DNA of 64,000 bases. It comes from Pseudomonas saxonica. Its GTDB lineage: Bacteria > Pseudomonadota > Gammaproteobacteria > Pseudomonadales > Pseudomonadaceae. Below are positions 25,185 to 34,513 of the stretch, in pieces; position 1 is the stretch's first letter; each line of letters starts with the position of its first letter. The position numbers and the translations under genes were made by a program. The stretch is taken from the NCBI RefSeq assembly GCF_007858365.1, contig NZ_VFIO01000012.1, positions 62,001-126,000 of the forward strand. The letters are read 5' to 3'. The notes beneath the pieces were generated by a model that was not told the origin of the DNA, made no database searches, and worked only from the letters and a program-made list of their open reading frames with translations.

Positions 25185-25954
25185 GTACCGCGCTGATGCA
25201 GAGGGTGCCGGGGGCAAGTCTGTGGCACAACAGTCAGGCGGCAGTGGTCACGGTGGCGTTGCACAGTGCCGTGATTGCTTTTCTGGTGCTGGGCTGGAGC
25301 ATGAGTCAAGACATGCCCGAGCCTGTGGTCTCCACCTTGAAAACCCGCTTGGTGATGTTGCCGGCTGAACCCGTGGCGCCAGCACCGGTGGTGCAGCCGC
25401 CACCGGTTGAGGTGCCGGCGCCGCGGGTGCAAACCCCACCTGAAACGGTTAAACCTGCGGTAGATCCACAGATTCAGGCGCGCAAACTGGAACAGGCGGC
25501 ACTGGCGCGCAAACGCATAAAGGAAGAAAAACAGGCACAGGTTGAGCAGCAAAAAATCGCCAGCGAGCGCGCCGAACAAGTCGAAACACAGCGTCAGCAA
25601 GCCGTGGCCGAAGCCGCCGCGCAGCAGGCTCGTGTGGTCGCCGACAACGCCAGACGCGCGCAACAAGCCGCAGCGGCCGCCGATGTGCGCCAGTATTTGC
25701 CCATCAGCAAAGTGGCACCGGACTACCCGCAGCGGGCATTGGATAAAGGCATTCAAGGGGACTGTACGGTGGAGTACTCAGTGACTCCGCAGGGCAAGGT
25801 CGACAATCCAAAAGTCGTCGGCAATTGCCACCCCGCGTTTATCCGTCCGTCATTGGTGGCCGCAGCCACCTTCCGTTACCAGCCGCGCATGGTCGATGGC
25901 CAGGCGGTGACGGTGCCGGGGGTGCGCAATACCTTTCATTACAAGATTGAATAA
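25181..25954 (+). CDS. tonB: TonB-family energy transducer with a TolA-like middle region
   Basis: 257 residues. A single membrane anchor lies at about 22-41, a proline/valine-rich stretch at about 45-90, an alanine/glutamine-rich charged helix at about 95-165 like TolA domain II, and a carboxyl TonB domain at about 170-257 (DYPQRALDKGIQGDC, VTPQGKVDNPKVVG). Two cysteines in the carboxyl domain could form a disulfide. It should carry energy from ExbB/ExbD to the receptor at 19314-21845. The TolA-like spacer makes TolA an alternative label, but the carboxyl domain and context favour TonB. Confidence 0.86.
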   Translation: MSTALMQRVPGASLWHNSQAAVVTVALHSAVIAFLVLGWSMSQDMPEPVVSTLKTRLVMLPAEPVAPAPVVQPPPVEVPAPRVQTPPETVKPAVDPQIQARKLEQAALARKRIKEEKQAQVEQQKIASERAEQVETQRQQAVAEAAAQQARVVADNARRAQQAAAAADVRQYLPISKVAPDYPQRALDKGIQGDCTVEYSVTPQGKVDNPKVVGNCHPAFIRPSLVAAATFRYQPRMVDGQAVTVPGVRNTFHYKIE

Positions 25955-25993
25955 TGCCAACGCTCCCGGCATTGCTGCCGGGCGCATCACGGT

Positions 25994-26542
25994 TTAACTG
26001 CGCCCGGGCAGCATGCGTAGAAGGGTGTTGTCCTTGATCAGGTAGTGGTGAACCAGCCCAGCCAGCGCGTGCAAGCCAATCAGCCAATAGCCAATGCTGC
26101 CGCCCAGCTCATGCCAACTTTTGATTTGCTTGGCGAAGTCCGGGTCTTTACCGGTCAGTACGGGTAGATCGAAGCCATAAAAGAACACTGACTTGTCGTT
26201 GTAGCTCAACACCAGATAGCCCAAGACCGGCATGGCGATCATGAACAGGTACAGCGCCCAGTGCATCAAGGTGGCGAGAGCCGTCTGCCAGGCGGGCGGG
26301 GTGGGGGTGATTTTCGGCGCGACGCCCAGGGTTCTGGCCAGCAAGCGCAACCACACCAGGGTAAAAACGGTGAGCCCGAGCATAAAATGCGCGTCTTTCA
26401 TCAAGTTCCGACCATCGCTGTCTTTCGGGAAAATTCCGCGAAACTCAATCGAGGCGTAGATCAGTACAAACAACAGCACCATAAACCAGTGCAAGGCGAT
26501 GGAGATTCGGCTGTAGTGGTCGGTGGAGCTTTTCCAGGACAT
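25994..26542 (-). CDS. Cytochrome b561 family protein
   Basis: 182 residues with four membrane helices. Likely heme-binding histidines occur in ALHWFMVLL (helix 1), LMHWALYLF (helix 2) and GLHALAGLVHHYL (helix 4). Such b561 proteins move electrons from the quinone pool, often superoxide to ubiquinone (CybB type). It stands alone, convergent with the TonB gene, with a 39-base gap. Confidence 0.9.
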   Translation of the reverse strand: MSWKSSTDHYSRISIALHWFMVLLFVLIYASIEFRGIFPKDSDGRNLMKDAHFMLGLTVFTLVWLRLLARTLGVAPKITPTPPAWQTALATLMHWALYLFMIAMPVLGYLVLSYNDKSVFFYGFDLPVLTGKDPDFAKQIKSWHELGGSIGYWLIGLHALAGLVHHYLIKDNTLLRMLPGRS

Positions 26543-26636
26543 GGTGTTTCCTCACGGTTCAGGTCTAAACCACCGTTCTTGTGCGACGGCGTGCCATTAC
26601 TTTAAACCTGTTGCGCCATGTTGCACGTGAGATGCG

Positions 26637-27617
26637 TCAGTTTTCAGGGGTGCCCGGCACATTTGGCCAAAGATCGGAGACTAAAAACAAGCGTTCAGCC
26701 TCTTCCCAGTCACCGTAGCCGTTTTGAATCAGACGCACCAACAGTTGCGCCGGGGCCTGAGGGTGCAATTCGGCCAGCCAGACCGCGAGCTGTTGCTCGC
26801 TCCACACGCCTTCGGCGCCATAACGCGCCGGTGCCAGCCAGGCATGCCGGGGCAAGGGCTGCCAGCACCCGGCGGCACTTTGCCGGGTAAACGCTGGCCA
26901 ATCGCTCTGGTGCAACCAACGCCCGCGCAAGTGTTGCGGGTGGACGCCGGCAGGCGGCTGCGAATGGCCGGGCCACGGGTAGAGTAGATAGCCGCCCAGC
27001 CACATATGCGCGCTGAAAGCTTGAATATCCAGCCCGGCGAGGATTTCGCGGCTTTCTGGGCGGCTCGACATGGGCAGCTGGTGCTGTGTGAAGTGCTTAA
27101 GTTTGCGCTCCAGCCGGTCATTGCTGCCGGGGCCAAGCCACTGCGCCGGGTCGCGACCATCGCCCTGTTGCGGCCCAAGGTAGAGCTTTATGGCCATTTC
27201 CAGATGGTGCACACCGTCGCGGTCTCGCAGTAAAAAGTCCAGCTCACCCAAGGTATGCCCGCCCACGCGGATCGGCAGGTTGGCGGCAATCAGCTCAACC
27301 CCGGGGGCGTGTTGCAGTGCAAAGTGCCACAGGCGCTCGTAATAACGGCCCAGTCGGCGCGTGGTGGCCAGCGCCAGCCATTGCTGAAGCGGCTCACTGT
27401 GTTGATCCAGCTCACGCAGCCAGCACTCAAGTTGCTGTGGCGCTTGCACCCAGTCGCTCCCCGTCAAGGGGTGACGCTGTGGCCAAGGGGTGTGTTCGAG
27501 CATTGGCGGGGCAAGTATCACCCACGCCAGATCACGCACCTCTGGGTGACGCAGTTGATGGGGCAGGGTGAGCAAGTCGGGAAATAGGATCATGATTCGA
27601 GCATAGCTGTTTGGCAT
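26637..27617 (-). CDS. DUF1853 family protein
   Basis: About 326 residues, recognised as DUF1853 by RHPEVRDLAWVILAPPML near the start, LGRYYERLWHFAL, GELDFLLRDRDGVHHLEMAIKLYLG and WLGGYLLYPWPG. The central GELDFLL...HLEMAIK arrangement has the spacing of a PD-(D/E)xK nuclease-like core, but function is not established. Starts are ambiguous: GTG 27620, ATG 27617 and ATG 27593 are all in frame, and none has a strong ribosome-binding site. It is divergent from nadK. Confidence 0.78.
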   Translation of the reverse strand: MPNSYARIMILFPDLLTLPHQLRHPEVRDLAWVILAPPMLEHTPWPQRHPLTGSDWVQAPQQLECWLRELDQHSEPLQQWLALATTRRLGRYYERLWHFALQHAPGVELIAANLPIRVGGHTLGELDFLLRDRDGVHHLEMAIKLYLGPQQGDGRDPAQWLGPGSNDRLERKLKHFTQHQLPMSSRPESREILAGLDIQAFSAHMWLGGYLLYPWPGHSQPPAGVHPQHLRGRWLHQSDWPAFTRQSAAGCWQPLPRHAWLAPARYGAEGVWSEQQLAVWLAELHPQAPAQLLVRLIQNGYGDWEEAERLFLVSDLWPNVPGTPEN

Positions 27618-27776
27618 CACCCTGAGAATGTGCCTGTCAATATGGCAGCATCCAGCGGGTTATGCCTGCCACTGCAATCAAACAGCAAGCGGCCACAGGG
27701 CTGAAAGGGTTTTGTCTATCGGCGCGTTTCGCCCATAATCGCTGTTTTCGCACGCCTAGAATCTTGCAGGAGCCTC

Positions 27777-28667
27777 ATGGAGCAATTTCGTAATATCGGC
27801 ATCATTGGTCGTTTGGGCAGTTCTCAGGTGCTCGATACGGTTCGCCGACTGAAAAAATTCCTGCTTGAACGGCACATGCACGTGATCCTTGAAGACACCA
27901 TCGGTGAGGTGTTGCCCGGTCATGGCCTGCAAACTTCATCGCGCAAACTGCTGGGTGAAGTCTGTGACATGGTGATTGTCGTGGGCGGCGATGGCAGTTT
28001 ACTGGGCGCGGCCCGGGCGCTGGCCCGCCACAACGTCCCGGTGCTGGGTATCAACCGTGGCAGCCTGGGCTTTTTGACTGACATTCGACCTGACGAACTG
28101 GAAGTCAAAGTCGCCGAAGTGCTCGACGGTCACTATCTGGTTGAAAGCCGCTTTTTGCTGCAAGCCGAAGTCCGCCGCCATGGCGAGGCCATCGGTCAGG
28201 GCGATGCGCTTAATGATGTGGTGCTGCACCCCGGTAAATCCACGCGCATGATCGAATTCGAACTGCATATCGACGGTCAGTTCGTGTGCAGCCAGAAAGC
28301 CGACGGCTTGATCGTGGCCACGCCGACCGGCTCAACGGCTTACGCCATGTCGGCGGGTGGCCCGATCATGCATCCCAAACTGGATGCCATCGTCATTGTG
28401 CCCATGTACCCGCACACCTTGAGCAGCCGGCCCATTGTGGTCGACGGCAACAGCGAGCTGAAAATAGTGGTAGCCAAAGACATGCAGATTTACCCGCAAG
28501 TCTCCTGCGACGGTCAGAACCACTTCACCTGCGCGCCGGGTGACACCATTACCGTGAGCAAAAAAGCGCAAAAGCTGCGTCTGATTCATCCTTTGGACCA
28601 CAACTACTATGAAGTGTGTCGGACCAAGCTTGGCTGGGGTAGCCGACTGGGCGGCAGGGCTGACTGA
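27777..28667 (+). CDS. nadK: NAD kinase
   Basis: 296 residues, phosphorylates NAD to NADP. The GGDGSLLGAARAL motif (near residues 65-77) holds the catalytic aspartate, and the TPTGSTAYAMSAGGPI segment is the second family signature. The length matches Pseudomonas NadK. It shares one base of its stop codon with the next start (TGATG), so it heads a coupled run of genes reaching toward pepN. GCAGGAG lies about 5 bases before the ATG. Confidence 0.96.
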   Translation: MEQFRNIGIIGRLGSSQVLDTVRRLKKFLLERHMHVILEDTIGEVLPGHGLQTSSRKLLGEVCDMVIVVGGDGSLLGAARALARHNVPVLGINRGSLGFLTDIRPDELEVKVAEVLDGHYLVESRFLLQAEVRRHGEAIGQGDALNDVVLHPGKSTRMIEFELHIDGQFVCSQKADGLIVATPTGSTAYAMSAGGPIMHPKLDAIVIVPMYPHTLSSRPIVVDGNSELKIVVAKDMQIYPQVSCDGQNHFTCAPGDTITVSKKAQKLRLIHPLDHNYYEVCRTKLGWGSRLGGRAD

Positions 28668-29638
28668 TGCTCGATCCAGCGCGCAGTTACGATCTGATCG
28701 GTGACGTGCATGGCTGTGCTCATACACTTGAGCACCTGCTGGAACGTCTGGGCTATCGAAAACTCGCCGGTGTCTGGCGACACCCGCAACGCATGGCGGT
28801 GTTCCTGGGCGACATCATTGATCGCGGCCCGCGCATTCGCGAGTCGTTGCACATCGTCTACGACATGGTTCAGGCCGGTCAGGCGCTGTGCCTGATGGGC
28901 AACCATGAATTCAACGCGCTGGGCTGGTGCACACCTGCACCCGCGGGCAACGGCAAGCAGTTTGTGCGCGAACACAACCCGCGCCACGCCCGCCTTATTC
29001 ACGAAACCCTTGAGCAGTTCGAGGCGTACCCGCACGAGTGGCGTGCGTTTGTGCAGTGGTTTTACGAGATGCCGCTGTTTGTCGATGCCGAACGCTTTCG
29101 CGTGGTACACGCCTGCTGGGACGCGGAGGTGATTGCCCCTCTGCGCCAGCAATACCCCGATGGCTGCATTGACGAGGCCTTCTTGCAGGCCGCGGCCCAG
29201 CCCGAAAGCTTCGCCAACCTGACCTTCAATCGGCTGTTGCGCGGCACCGACATGCGCTTGCCCGATGGCATGACCCTGACCGGTGGCGATGGCCTGACGC
29301 GGGCGTTCTTCCGTACCAAGTTCTGGGAAGACGACCCCAAGACCTACGGAGATATTGTGTTTCAACCTGACGCACTGCCCGAGCGCGTGGCGCAAAAACC
29401 GCTGTCTTCAACCGAGAAGAGCGCGTTGTTGCGCTATGGCAGCCATGAGCCTTTGTTGTTTGTCGGGCATTACTGGCGCAGCGGCAAACCCGCGCCTATC
29501 CGGCCCAACCTGGCTTGTCTCGATTACAGCGCCGTGTTGTACGGCAAGCTGGTGGCTTACCGCCTTGATCAGGAAACCCGCCTCGATCCCGGCAAGTTTG
29601 TGTGGGTCGACGTCGAACGCCCGGAGGCGATTCAATGA
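28667..29638 (+). CDS. Calcineurin-like metallophosphoesterase
   Basis: 323 residues of the PP2A/ApaH-like phosphoesterase fold: GDVHGC (residues 8-13), GDIIDRGP (near 48), GNHEFN (near 78) and HACWDAE (near 150). The motifs supply two metal sites. Candidate substrates are phosphoproteins or dinucleoside polyphosphates; neither can be chosen from sequence. It is coupled to nadK upstream and the rhomboid gene downstream through overlapping stop and start codons. Confidence 0.9.
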   Translation: MLDPARSYDLIGDVHGCAHTLEHLLERLGYRKLAGVWRHPQRMAVFLGDIIDRGPRIRESLHIVYDMVQAGQALCLMGNHEFNALGWCTPAPAGNGKQFVREHNPRHARLIHETLEQFEAYPHEWRAFVQWFYEMPLFVDAERFRVVHACWDAEVIAPLRQQYPDGCIDEAFLQAAAQPESFANLTFNRLLRGTDMRLPDGMTLTGGDGLTRAFFRTKFWEDDPKTYGDIVFQPDALPERVAQKPLSSTEKSALLRYGSHEPLLFVGHYWRSGKPAPIRPNLACLDYSAVLYGKLVAYRLDQETRLDPGKFVWVDVERPEAIQ

Positions 29639-30513
29639 GTGTTGTACAGGTGTTACGTCTACCCTTGTCGGTCGACTTAAGCGGTTTTGTGGCCTTGCTC
29701 AAGCGCCTGCAAGTGCCCCATCGCGTCAGTGAAGAAGCGGGCGAGCAGGTACTGTGGGCGCCCGATAACATTGCCGAGGACGTCCGTAATCTGTATCAGC
29801 GCTTTCCTGCGGGTGATCCCGAACATGAGCTGCCGATTGTCGAACGCCCGGCGCCGATGGCCCGGCCTGGCTTCGTGCGGCAACTGCGCGACAGCCCGGC
29901 CACTGCGATTATTTTGCTGCTGTGCGTGATTGTGGCGGTCGTCACGCAACTGGGCGATAACCTCTCGGCCCTGAGCGGGCTGACCTTTGTCGATTACACC
30001 ATTCGCGGTCAATACATCCAGTTTGCCCCGTTGTCCGAGACCCTTGGGTCGGGGCAATGGTGGCGCCTGTTTACCCCCATGCTGATTCACTTCGGTTTCC
30101 TGCACATCGCCATGAATGGCATGTGGTTTTGGGAACTGGGGCGTCGTATTGAAATGCGTCAGGGCAGCATCAACTTGATAGGGCTGAGCCTGTTATTCAG
30201 CCTGGTGTCCAACTTCGCCCAATACCTGTTCGGCGGCCCGAGTCTGTTTGGCGGGTTGTCGGGGGTGCTGTACGGCTTGCTGGGGCATATCTGGATTTAC
30301 CAGTTGATGGCGCCCAACCCGATGTACTCCCTGCCTCGCGGTGTGCTGGTTATGATGCTGGTGTGGCTGGCGCTGTGCATGTCCGGGTTGGTGTCGATGA
30401 TCGGTTTTGGCCAGATTGCCAACGCGGCGCATGTGGGCGGGTTGGTGATCGGTTGCCTGACCGGCTTGCTGGGCGGGCTGTGGGCCCGTCGCAAAATTTC
30501 GATGTACCCGTAG
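29635..30513 (+). CDS. Rhomboid family intramembrane serine protease (GlpG-like)
   Basis: 292 residues from ATG 29635, with GGAGG 8 bases upstream; the frame further upstream overlaps the phosphoesterase and is rejected. A soluble amino-terminal domain (1-85) precedes six membrane helices. The catalytic serine is S209 in GGLSGVLYG and the histidine is H266 in NAAHVGG, the standard dyad. It would cleave membrane proteins within the bilayer. The TAG stop codon is supplied by the first bases of REPIN 3. Confidence 0.92.
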   Translation: MSVVQVLRLPLSVDLSGFVALLKRLQVPHRVSEEAGEQVLWAPDNIAEDVRNLYQRFPAGDPEHELPIVERPAPMARPGFVRQLRDSPATAIILLLCVIVAVVTQLGDNLSALSGLTFVDYTIRGQYIQFAPLSETLGSGQWWRLFTPMLIHFGFLHIAMNGMWFWELGRRIEMRQGSINLIGLSLLFSLVSNFAQYLFGGPSLFGGLSGVLYGLLGHIWIYQLMAPNPMYSLPRGVLVMMLVWLALCMSGLVSMIGFGQIANAAHVGGLVIGCLTGLLGGLWARRKISMYP

Positions 30514-30639
30514 CAGCTGCCGAAGGCGGCGTCCGATTGCGAAGCGATCGTAAACCTGAATACCGGGTTTAACCGGCATACCGAGCTGCCTGTTTTTACG
30601 ACGGTTGCGCCATCGAACGCAGCCTTCGGCAGCTGCTAC
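30510..30639. repeat. REPIN-like inverted REP pair 3, providing the rhomboid stop codon
   Basis: Starts GTAGCAGCTGCCGAAGGCGG at 30510 and ends in the inverted AGCTGCTAC at 30639, with TCGTAAA and TTTTACG inside. The TAG at 30511-30513 is the stop codon of the rhomboid gene. Confidence 0.8.
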
Positions 30640-30692
30640 GAATCGTGTTGCGACCGTTACCTCACTATTTTTTAAAGAGCGGAACCAGAACC

Positions 30693-30953
30693 ATGTCCTC
30701 TTTCAACGAAATGATTAAAAACATCACGCCCGAGATCTATCAGAGCCTCAAACTGGCCGTAGAAATCGGTAAATGGGCTGACGGTAACAAACTGACTCCT
30801 GAGCAACGCGAGCTGTCGTTGCAAGCCATGATCGCCTGGGAAGTCAACAACCTGCCCGAAGACCAGCGCACTGGCTACATGGGCCCGCAGGAGTGCAGCT
30901 CCAAGTCGGCACCGGTGCCGAACATCCTGTTCAAGTCGGATGCCATCCATTGA
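30693..30953 (+). CDS. DUF1315 (YeaC-like) family protein
   Basis: 86 residues. ITPEIYQSLKLAVEIGKWADG and LTPEQRELSLQAMIAWE are the family landmarks. It is soluble and acidic, of unknown function, usually beside a DUF2797 gene as here. The ATG at 30693 is preferred over the frame from 30645, since the extra sequence falls next to the REPIN. The last codons overlap a possible TTG start of the next gene (TTGA). Confidence 0.85.
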   Translation: MSSFNEMIKNITPEIYQSLKLAVEIGKWADGNKLTPEQRELSLQAMIAWEVNNLPEDQRTGYMGPQECSSKSAPVPNILFKSDAIH

Positions 30954-31780
30954 TTGAGATTGGTCGCGGTGCAATCAGCAAAATGTCGGCACGTCTGGAA
31001 GGGCCGACCGTTCAGTACGCGTTTCGTTTGGGCGATACCGAGGTGCCGGTCAATCCATTGATCGGCACTAAACTGCGTCTGGAATTCCTGGGAGAGATTC
31101 ACTGCTCCCACTGCGGGCGCAAAACCAAGAAGAGCTTCAGTCAGGGTTATTGCTACCCGTGCATGACCAAGCTGGCGCAATGTGATGTGTGCATCATGAG
31201 CCCGGAGCGTTGCCATTACGACGCAGGCACGTGCCGCGATCCGTCGTGGGGCGAGCAGTTCTGCATGACCGATCACGTGGTGTATCTGGCCAACTCCTCG
31301 GGCGTCAAGGTCGGTATTACCCGTGGCACACAGCTGCCTACTCGCTGGCTCGATCAGGGTGCCAGTCAGGCGTTGCCGATCGTGCGCGTCGCAACCCGTC
31401 AGCAGTCGGGTTTTGTCGAAGACCTGTTCCGCTCTCAAGTGGCTGACCGCACCAACTGGCGGGCACTGCTAAAGGGCAATGCCGAGCCGGTCGACCTCGC
31501 AGCGGTGCGTGATCAGCTGTTTGACAGCTGCGCCGAAGGTTTGAACAGCTTGCAGGAGCGTTTTGGCTTGCAAGCGGTCCAACCCTTGCATAGCGTCGAG
31601 CCCATCGAGATTTGTTACCCGGTTGAACAGTACCCAAGCAAGATTGTCAGCTTTAATCTGGACAAGGATCCGATCGTTGAAGGCACGCTGATGGGGATCA
31701 AGGGCCAATACCTGATCTTCGACACCGGCGTTATCAATATTCGCAAATACACGGCCTACCAGCTGGCCGTGCATCAGTAA
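30950..31780 (+). CDS. DUF2797 family zinc-binding protein
   Basis: About 276 residues. A cysteine-rich zinc module is seen in CSHCGRKTKKSF, GYCYPCMTK, CDVC and CHYDAGTC. The second half carries VYLANSSGVKVGITR, a GIY-YIG-like nuclease start noted for this family, but function is unproven. I chose TTG 30950, which overlaps the previous stop and gives the amino end IEIGRGAISKMSARLEG expected for the family; ATG 30983 is the alternative. It precedes pepN by 12 bases. Confidence 0.82.
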   Translation: MIEIGRGAISKMSARLEGPTVQYAFRLGDTEVPVNPLIGTKLRLEFLGEIHCSHCGRKTKKSFSQGYCYPCMTKLAQCDVCIMSPERCHYDAGTCRDPSWGEQFCMTDHVVYLANSSGVKVGITRGTQLPTRWLDQGASQALPIVRVATRQQSGFVEDLFRSQVADRTNWRALLKGNAEPVDLAAVRDQLFDSCAEGLNSLQERFGLQAVQPLHSVEPIEICYPVEQYPSKIVSFNLDKDPIVEGTLMGIKGQYLIFDTGVINIRKYTAYQLAVHQ

Positions 31781-31792
31781 AAGGACACCCGT

Positions 31793-34450
31793 ATGCGCAC
31801 CGAACAACCGCAAATGATCTACCTGAAGGACTATCAGGCGCCCGAGTATTTAATCGACGAGACGCACCTGACCTTTGAGTTGTTCGAGGATCACACGTTG
31901 GTCCATGCGCAATTGGTGATGCGCCGCAACCCTGCGCGCGGCGCAGGTTTACCGGCGCTGGCGCTGGACGGTCAGCAACTGCAGCTGTTGAGTGTGGCGA
32001 TGGATGACGCCGAACTGACCGCAGCGGACTATCAACTGACCGACAGCCACTTGATCCTGCACCCGACCAGTGAGCAGTTTGTGGTCGACACCAGCGTCAA
32101 GATCCACCCCGAATCCAATACCGCGCTGGAAGGCTTGTACAAGTCCGGCACGATGTTCTGCACCCAATGTGAAGCCGAGGGGTTTCGCAAGATCACCTAT
32201 TACCTCGACCGCCCGGACGTGATGAGCAAGTTCACCACCACCGTGGTCGCGGAGCAGCATCGCTACCCGATCCTGCTGTCCAACGGCAACCCGATCGCCA
32301 GCGGCCCCGACGAAGACGGCCGGCACTGGGCGACCTGGGAAGACCCGTTCATGAAACCGGCTTATCTGTTTGCACTGGTGGCGGGCGATTTGTGGTGCGT
32401 TGAAGACACCTTCATCACCATGACCGACCGTAACGTCGCCCTGCGCATTTATGTCGAGCCGGAAAACATCGACAAGTGCCAGCACGCCATGACCAGCCTG
32501 AAAAAGTCGATGCGCTGGGACGAAGAAACCTACGGCCGTGAATACGATCTGGACATCTTTATGATCGTTGCCGTCAGTGACTTCAACATGGGCGCGATGG
32601 AGAACAAAGGTCTCAACATCTTCAACTCCAGCGCCGTTCTGGCCCGCGCCGAAACCGCCACCGACGCCGCGCATCAGCGCGTTGAAGCGATTGTCGCGCA
32701 CGAATACTTCCACAACTGGTCGGGCAACCGCGTGACTTGCCGTGACTGGTTCCAGCTGTCGCTTAAAGAAGGCTTCACGGTGTTCCGTGACTCTCAATTC
32801 TCGGCCGACATGAACTCGCGGGTGGTCAAGCGTATTCAGGATGTGGCTTACCTGCGCACCCACCAGTTTGCCGAAGATGCCGGCCCTATGGCCCATGCCG
32901 TGCGCCCTGACAGCTTTATCGAAATCTCCAACTTCTACACCCTGACGGTCTACGAAAAGGGTTCGGAAGTGGTGCGCATGATCCACACCCTGCTGGGCGA
33001 GGTGGGCTTTCGCAAGGGCAGCGACCTGTACTTTGAGCGCCATGACGGTCAGGCCGTGACCTGTGATGACTTTATCAAGGCCATGGAAGACGCCAACGGC
33101 GCCGACCTGTCCCAGTTCAAGCGCTGGTACAGCCAGGCCGGTACACCGCGTCTGGCGGTCAGCGAGCACTATGATGCGGCGCAAAAAACCTACAGCCTGA
33201 CCTTCGCTCAAAGCTGCCCGGCGACCCCGGACAAGGTTGAAAAACTGCCGTTCGTGATCCCGGTTGAACTGGCCCTGTTGAACGCCCAAGGCGTTGAACT
33301 GCCGCTGCAACTGACGGGCGAGACGAACGCTGCGGGCACCACGCGGGTGCTGTCGGTGACCGAAGCCGAGCAGACCTTTACCTTTGTGGGCGTGCCTGAA
33401 AAGCCGCTGCCTTCGCTGTTGCGCGGTTTCTCGGCGCCGGTCAAATTGCAGTTTGCCTACAGCCGTGACCAGTTGATGTTCCTCATGCAACACGACAGCG
33501 ATGGTTTCAACCGCTGGGATGCGGGCCAGCAACTGTCTGTGCAGGTGTTGCAGGACTTGATCGCCCAGCATCAACGTGGCGAAGCACTGACGCTGGACCC
33601 GCGTCTGGTTGAAGCGCTGCGCAGCGTGCTCAACAATGCGAGCCTGGATCAGGCCATGGTGGCCGAGATGCTGTCGTTGCCGGGTGAGGCTTACCTCACT
33701 GAAATCAGCGAAGTGGCCGATGTCGACGCGATCCACACGGCCCGCGAGTTTGCCCGCAAGCAACTGGCTCAGAGCCTGTTCGATGATTTGTGGTCGCGTT
33801 ATCAGGCCAATCGCGCGGTGTCCAAAGTCACGCCTTATGTGGCTGAAGCCGAGCATTTTGCCCGTCGCGCCCTGCAAAATATCGCACTGTCTTACTTGAT
33901 GCTGACGGGTAAACCTGAGGTTTTGGCGGCGGCGCTGGAGCAGTTCGAGCACAGCGACAACATGACCGAGCGGCTGACGGCCCTGGCAGTGCTGGTCAAC
34001 TCGCCTTTTGAGGCAGAGAAAGCCGCAGCGCTGGCCAGCTTCGCCGATCACTTCAAGGATGATCCGCTGGTCATGGACCAATGGTTCAGCGTACAGGCAG
34101 GCAGCACGCTGCCTGGCGGTTTGAAGCGCGTGCAGCAGTTGATGGAGCACCCGGCGTTTACCCTGAAAAACCCGAACAAGGTGCGCGCGCTGGTGGGCGC
34201 ATTTGCCGGCCAGAACCTGATCAACTTCCATGCTGCTGATGGTTCGGGTTATCGCTTCCTGGCCGATCTGGTGATCCAGCTGAACGCCTTGAATCCGCAG
34301 ATTGCTTCGCGTCAATTGGCGCCATTGACCCGCTGGCGTAAATACGACAGCGCCCGTCAGGCGTTGATGAAGGCTGAGCTTGAGCGCATTCGCAACTCGG
34401 GCGACCTGTCCAGCGATGTGTTTGAAGTGGTCAGCAAAAGCCTGGCCTAA
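31793..34450 (+). CDS. pepN: Aminopeptidase N, M1 family
   Basis: 885-residue zinc aminopeptidase that trims amino-terminal residues from peptides. GAMEN (267-271) binds the substrate amino group. HEYFH (303-307) is the HExxH zinc motif, with the third ligand glutamate in LKEGFTVF about 18 residues on. The length matches gammaproteobacterial PepN. It is the last gene of the nadK run and ends in a strong bidirectional terminator. Confidence 0.96.
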   Translation: MRTEQPQMIYLKDYQAPEYLIDETHLTFELFEDHTLVHAQLVMRRNPARGAGLPALALDGQQLQLLSVAMDDAELTAADYQLTDSHLILHPTSEQFVVDTSVKIHPESNTALEGLYKSGTMFCTQCEAEGFRKITYYLDRPDVMSKFTTTVVAEQHRYPILLSNGNPIASGPDEDGRHWATWEDPFMKPAYLFALVAGDLWCVEDTFITMTDRNVALRIYVEPENIDKCQHAMTSLKKSMRWDEETYGREYDLDIFMIVAVSDFNMGAMENKGLNIFNSSAVLARAETATDAAHQRVEAIVAHEYFHNWSGNRVTCRDWFQLSLKEGFTVFRDSQFSADMNSRVVKRIQDVAYLRTHQFAEDAGPMAHAVRPDSFIEISNFYTLTVYEKGSEVVRMIHTLLGEVGFRKGSDLYFERHDGQAVTCDDFIKAMEDANGADLSQFKRWYSQAGTPRLAVSEHYDAAQKTYSLTFAQSCPATPDKVEKLPFVIPVELALLNAQGVELPLQLTGETNAAGTTRVLSVTEAEQTFTFVGVPEKPLPSLLRGFSAPVKLQFAYSRDQLMFLMQHDSDGFNRWDAGQQLSVQVLQDLIAQHQRGEALTLDPRLVEALRSVLNNASLDQAMVAEMLSLPGEAYLTEISEVADVDAIHTAREFARKQLAQSLFDDLWSRYQANRAVSKVTPYVAEAEHFARRALQNIALSYLMLTGKPEVLAAALEQFEHSDNMTERLTALAVLVNSPFEAEKAAALASFADHFKDDPLVMDQWFSVQAGSTLPGGLKRVQQLMEHPAFTLKNPNKVRALVGAFAGQNLINFHAADGSGYRFLADLVIQLNALNPQIASRQLAPLTRWRKYDSARQALMKAELERIRNSGDLSSDVFEVVSKSLA

Positions 34451-34460
34451 CCGCTGATGT

Positions 34461-34502
34461 AAAAAGAGGCGCTACCCGAGCAATCGGAGAGCGCCTTTTT
34501 TA
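34461..34502. terminator. Bidirectional intrinsic terminator between pepN and the phosphodiesterase gene
   Basis: GGCGCT (34468-34473) pairs with AGCGCC (34490-34495). The stem is flanked by an A-run on the left and T6 on the right, so it works for pepN on the plus strand and for the convergent gene on the minus strand. Confidence 0.85.
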
Positions 34503-34513
34503 TGTCCGTCGGT

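Noticed and set aside
31949..34315. 788-residue ORF on the minus strand
   Set aside because: Exact antisense shadow of pepN, whose motifs and length are unambiguous.
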